A DNA stretch of 52,869 nucleotides from Branchiostoma floridae (Eukaryota; Chordata; Leptocardii; Amphioxiformes; Branchiostomatidae). The stretch lies in the NCBI RefSeq assembly GCF_000003815.2, contig NC_049982.1, positions 16,432,675 to 16,485,543 of the forward strand, read 5' to 3'. Numbering within the stretch: the stretch's first letter is position 1; every line of letters begins with the position of its first letter. Under the pieces are notes generated by a model. The model did not search any database. It saw nothing but the letters and a program-made list of their open reading frames with translations, and was not told where the DNA came from. Position numbers and translations under genes: made by a program. Below are positions 52,864 to 52,869 of the stretch, piece by piece.

Positions 52864-52869
52864 CGTTAT

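Overview
This is intron-rich animal nuclear DNA, not prokaryotic: every gene is split by GT-AG introns and the proteins are metazoan adhesion and housekeeping proteins. The alpha-catenin (906 aa) and RPB2 (1176 aa) models stay very close to vertebrate length and sequence, the introns are compact and the intergenic DNA is full of short foldback repeats. I infer an invertebrate deuterostome, most likely amphioxus (Branchiostoma); species cannot be settled from the sequence alone.

Layout, left to right: the last two coding exons of WDR11 (+, 350-973); a 622-base assembly gap (1367-1988); the complete 20-exon POLR2B/RPB2 gene (-, 12747 to 2882); a 4 kb upstream region with two strong hairpins and one small antisense ORF; a complete 18-exon alpha-catenin gene (+, 16805-26944); tail-to-tail with it a 30-exon gene for a 1595-aa protein of the vinculin/alpha-catenin superfamily (-, 44455 to 28754); a 3 kb promoter/intergenic region; a three-exon GPI-anchored Ly6/uPAR-domain protein (+, 47598-49968); and about 2.9 kb of repeat-bearing DNA ending in the 3' end of a decayed non-LTR retrotransposon.

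The centre of interest is the alpha-catenin/relative pair. Both encode helical-bundle linkers between membrane adhesion complexes and actin. The relative shares the order of head, middle and tail blocks with alpha-catenin, and several splice sites fall at the same residue and phase in both genes, which points to ancient paralogy kept in linkage. The relative carries about 480 extra residues of predicted helix and a long Ser/Pro-rich segment between its middle domain and its tail. The alpha-catenin gene itself holds three well-formed, frame-preserving candidate alternative exons (48, 42 and 18 nt). The 18-nt one sits at the junction where vertebrate alphaN-catenin takes its 48-residue neural insert.

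POLR2B is ordinary as a protein, but its introns carry a tandem triplication of the start of one exon, a four-copy dispersed repeat with inverted ends and a second repeat pair. Exon coordinates were worked out by hand from splice signals, phase and protein similarity. All models keep an open frame throughout, but none is checked against transcripts.
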